From Azoarcus sp. (GTDB taxonomy: Bacteria; Pseudomonadota; Gammaproteobacteria; Burkholderiales; Rhodocyclaceae), in the NCBI GenBank assembly GCA_031282905.1, contig JAITCV010000044.1:1-9448 (forward strand): a stretch of DNA of 9,448 nucleotides. The letters run 5' to 3'. Of the stretch, positions 7,915 to 9,448 are shown one piece after another. The translations under genes and the position numbers were made by a program. Numbering within the stretch: position 1 is the stretch's first letter; each line of letters opens with the position of its first letter. The notes beneath the pieces were generated by a model. It worked only from the letters and a program-made list of their open reading frames with translations. It was not told the origin of the DNA and ran no database searches.

Positions 7915-8115
7915 CTAATGATGCCCTTGCGGGCGTTCGCCGGTGAACACATAGCGCGCGCCGCAATAGGGGCAGATGGCTTGTCCATCGCGCAGCACAT
8001 CGAGGAATACCCGTGGATGGCGTGCCCCGGGCGGCGTGTCGGGGCGTGGGCAAGTCAGGGGGAGATCGCGGGCGCTCACCGTGAGCGCCGTCCTTGCGCT
8101 TTCAGATTCAGCCAT
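7915..8115 (-). CDS. Small CHCC zinc-finger domain protein
   Basis: A 66-aa protein of the zf-CHCC family, related to the zinc-binding domain of the small mitochondrial complex I subunit NDUFS6. Putative zinc ligands are C22, H33 (in HPRVFLDV), C48 and C51 (in CPYCG). The bacterial role is not settled. ATG 8115 overlaps the end of ilvE by 8 nt (ATGGCTGA), typical of coupled translation, and the mutase start follows 9 nt after its stop. The frame is open upstream to 8319, but that part lies antiparallel-free within ilvE's own strand in another frame and lacks family similarity, so the short form is preferred. Its position after ilvE is familiar in betaproteobacteria. Confidence 0.87.
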   Translation of the reverse strand: MAESESARTALTVSARDLPLTCPRPDTPPGARHPRVFLDVLRDGQAICPYCGARYVFTGERPQGHH

Positions 8116-9046
8116 TGCTGACCTCGTGGATCGCGGCGAGCCAGTTCTTGTGCTCGGGCACGCGCCCATTGACGACATCGAAGAACCGGGCCTGCAATTG
8201 GGCGGTGACCGGGCCACGGCGGCCTTCGCCGATCTTGCGATCGTCAAGCTCACGGATCGGCGTGACTTCGGCGGCGGTGCCGGTAAAGAACGCTTCATCG
8301 GCAAGGTAGATGTCATCACGGGTCAAACGCCGACTGATGACCTCGTAACCCAGTTCACGCGCCAGGACGAGGATCGTGTCGCGGGTGATACCGGTCAGTG
8401 CCGAAGCCAGTTCGGGCTCGATGATCTTGCCGTTCTTGACGATGAAAAGGTTTTCGCCCGACCCTTCGGCGACGAAGCCCTGGCTATCGAGCAGCAACGC
8501 CTCATCGTAGCCCGCGCTGGTGGCTTCGAGGTTGGCAAGCACGGAATTGGGATAATTGCCCGCGAGCTTGGCGCGCGGCATCAGGGAATTGATGTGGTGG
8601 CGGGTATAGGACGACACCTTCACCCGTATGCCCTTTTCCAGTGCCTCCTCGCCCAGATACGCGCCCCATGGCCAGGCGGCGATGATGACATGCACCGAAG
8701 CGCCGCGCGTCGATACCCCCATCTTTTCCGACCCATAGAAGGCAAGCGGGCGGACGTAGCAGGATTCGAGCTGGTTGGCGCGCACCACTTCCTTTTGCGC
8801 TTCCATCAACTCTGCTCGGGAGAACGGGATGTCCATCAGGTAGATCCGGCCGGAATCGATCAGGCGCTGGGTGTGCTCGGCAAGACGGAAAATCGCGGTG
8901 CCATCGACGGTGTGGTAAGCGCGCAGTCCCTCGAACACGGCCAGGCCGTAGTGCAGGGAATGGGTCAGCACGTGCGTGGTTGCTTCGCGCCAAGGGACGA
9001 GCTTGCCATCCTGCCAGATGAAGCCGTCACGATCAGCCATGGACAT
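8108..9046 (-). CDS. ilvE: Branched-chain-amino-acid aminotransferase
   Basis: PLP-dependent class IV aminotransferase performing the last step of leucine, isoleucine and valine synthesis with glutamate as amino donor, in the cytoplasm. The 312-aa product shows the N-terminal block DGKLVPWREATTHVLTHSLHYG (written in parts: DGKLVPW, then THVLTHSLHYG), FEGLRAY, the PLP lysine K160 in MPRAKLAGNYPNS, EGSGENLF (194-201), LTGITRDTIL (217-226) and FTGTAAEVTPI (254-264). Length and motif spacing match E. coli IlvE. ATG 9046 is chosen because GGTGGAG sits 9 nt upstream; ATG 9040 is possible, and a TTG at 9064 would overlap the ribosome binding site and is unlikely. A TAGAAT-like -10 (ATTCTA on the plus strand, 9086-9091) could start transcription near 9079, but no convincing -35 is seen. 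It heads the operon with the zinc-finger and mutase genes. Confidence 0.96.
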   Translation of the reverse strand: MSMADRDGFIWQDGKLVPWREATTHVLTHSLHYGLAVFEGLRAYHTVDGTAIFRLAEHTQRLIDSGRIYLMDIPFSRAELMEAQKEVVRANQLESCYVRPLAFYGSEKMGVSTRGASVHVIIAAWPWGAYLGEEALEKGIRVKVSSYTRHHINSLMPRAKLAGNYPNSVLANLEATSAGYDEALLLDSQGFVAEGSGENLFIVKNGKIIEPELASALTGITRDTILVLARELGYEVISRRLTRDDIYLADEAFFTGTAAEVTPIRELDDRKIGEGRRGPVTAQLQARFFDVVNGRVPEHKNWLAAIHEVSNG

Positions 9047-9055
9047 TTTTGAGTT

Positions 9056-9062
9056 CTCCACC
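9056..9062 (-). promoter_or_regulatory. Ribosome binding site deciding the ilvE start
   Basis: On the minus strand GGTGGAG ends 9 nt before ATG 9046. The in-frame TTG at 9064 and GTG at 9061 fall within or just before this site, so they cannot use it. This fixes the N-terminus as MSMADRDG. Confidence 0.7.
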
Positions 9063-9161
9063 AATTTGAAATGAGATAACCGGCGATTCTAACGCCAAAG
9101 CAGGCAAGCACGGGTAGCGACCGACCGCGGGCGGACGCAATCAGAAGCGGAGGAAAAACCC

Positions 9162-9434
9162 GTGCGTTCATTTCCAAGCTCGTCATGGCAAGGCGCGAAG
9201 TTCAAAGGTGAAGCATGCCAGGCCATCCGCGAACGCCTTCCTTGGATGCGTGATTGTGGGTTATGCTCCCGATCTCATCCGGAGGCCAGAGCATGTCCAA
9301 AACATACAGTCAGTCCTATTCATTTTCATATCATATTCCAGGCAACTCCCCAACTCCCCAACTCCCCAACTCCCCAACTCCCCAACTCCCCAACTCCCCA
9401 ACTCCCCAACTCCCCGCAGCCATTCCGCAAATAG
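9162..9434 (+). CDS. Doubtful small ORF with GTG start reading into the octamer array
   Basis: A GTG at 9162 follows GGAGG (9149-9153) by 8 nt. The 90-aa frame starts MRSFPSSSWQGAKFKGEA and ends inside and just after the CAACTCCC array, so its last third is repeat-encoded NSPTPQLP units. The non-repeat part (about 60 aa) matches nothing I recognise and has no clear domain or signal peptide. It overlaps the ATG-led ORF at 9293 in another frame, so at most one is likely to be real. The ribosome binding site is its main support; chance is a serious alternative. Confidence 0.15.
   Translation: MRSFPSSSWQGAKFKGEACQAIRERLPWMRDCGLCSRSHPEARACPKHTVSPIHFHIIFQATPQLPNSPTPQLPNSPTPQLPNSPQPFRK
9281..9285 (+). 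promoter_or_regulatory. Strong ribosome binding site before the repeat-containing ORF
   Basis: GGAGG lies 7 nt upstream of ATG 9293, near-ideal strength and spacing. Together with the ATG it is the best argument that translation enters the octamer array. Confidence 0.45.
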
Positions 9435-9439
9435 ATTAA
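9293..9439 (+). CDS. Small ORF interrupted by an octanucleotide array (possible truncated or phase-variable gene)
   Basis: A 48-codon ORF begins at ATG 9293 with GGAGG 7 nt upstream. Residues 1-17 are MSKTYSQSYSFSYHIPG, rich in Ser/Tyr/Phe with an alternating pattern like a beta strand. Residues 18-41 are three copies of NSPTPQLP, each encoded by three octamers, and the frame stops at TAA 9437-9439 after AAIPQID. Because the unit is 8 bp, losing one copy would move translation into the third frame, which stays open to the window's end (RSHSANRLTLV). The ORF may therefore be the start of a longer gene that is out of frame, a gene broken by the array, or chance. No function can be assigned. Confidence 0.3.
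   Translation: MSKTYSQSYSFSYHIPGNSPTPQLPNSPTPQLPNSPTPQLPAAIPQID
9343..9414. repeat. Tandem octanucleotide array, 9 perfect copies of CAACTCCC
   Basis: Nine uninterrupted, identical 8-bp units fill exactly 72 bp. All purines (AA) lie on one strand within a C/T-rich unit, so the strands are strongly asymmetric. It has no spacers and is far too short-unit for CRISPR. Perfect identity suggests active replication slippage or recent expansion. It lies about 300 bp upstream of ilvE on the side away from the gene. Confidence 0.97.
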
Positions 9440-9448
9440 CGCTGGTCG

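Noticed and set aside
6925..8121. 398-aa plus-strand frame opposite the mutase
   Set aside because: Lies across two genes with clear catalytic motifs on the minus strand; no motif of its own.
8116..8319. Longer 134-aa version of the zinc-finger protein
   Set aside because: The extension lies wholly inside ilvE in another frame and has no family similarity; the 66-aa form begins at a coupled ATG.
7976..9052. 358-aa plus-strand frame opposite ilvE
   Set aside because: Antisense shadow of a well-conserved enzyme gene.
9343..9414. CRISPR array
   Set aside because: Units are 8 bp with no spacers; it is a simple tandem repeat.

Overview
The window is GC-rich chromosomal DNA, most likely from a betaproteobacterium (Nitrosomonadales/Rhodocyclales type). 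This is inferred from overall composition, the familiar betaproteobacterial ilvE plus small CHCC zinc-finger pair, and the DUF2339/DUF3999 pair. No sequence search was run. No rRNA, tRNA, insertion sequence, CRISPR array or prophage gene is visible.

Layout. The left edge (1-83, minus) holds the first 27 codons of an unrecognised gene running out of the window. A divergent intergenic region (84-291) follows, with a repeated AAACGGA motif, a two-part hairpin and a plausible extended -10 promoter. Then comes a plus-strand pair joined by an ATGA overlap: a very large polytopic membrane protein of the DUF2339 family (292-4170, 1292 aa) and a secreted, C-terminally anchored DUF3999 protein (4167-5681). 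An 18-bp gap separates this pair from a convergent minus-strand set. Transcribed right to left, that set is ilvE (branched-chain aminotransferase), a 66-aa zinc-finger protein, a phosphomannomutase/phosphoglucomutase and, after a 103-nt gap with a hairpin, a PAP2-family lipid phosphatase. The right edge (9047-9448) is non-coding or weakly coding and ends in nine perfect copies of CAACTCCC. A short ORF with a good ribosome binding site reads into this array.

How it fits together. ilvE, the zinc-finger gene and the mutase are tightly packed (8-nt overlap, then a 9-nt gap) and probably form one operon. The mutase supplies mannose-1-P or glucose-1-P for surface polysaccharide or LPS. The PAP2 enzyme would act on lipid phosphates in the membrane. 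The DUF2339/DUF3999 pair is an uncharacterised envelope module: its membrane partner has a single N-terminal anchor, a coiled coil and a proline-rich linker before a large multi-span core, and its periplasmic partner carries what looks like a discoidin-like sugar-binding fold. The most unusual signals are that module and the octanucleotide array, whose unit length is not a multiple of three, so that copy-number change would switch reading frame.
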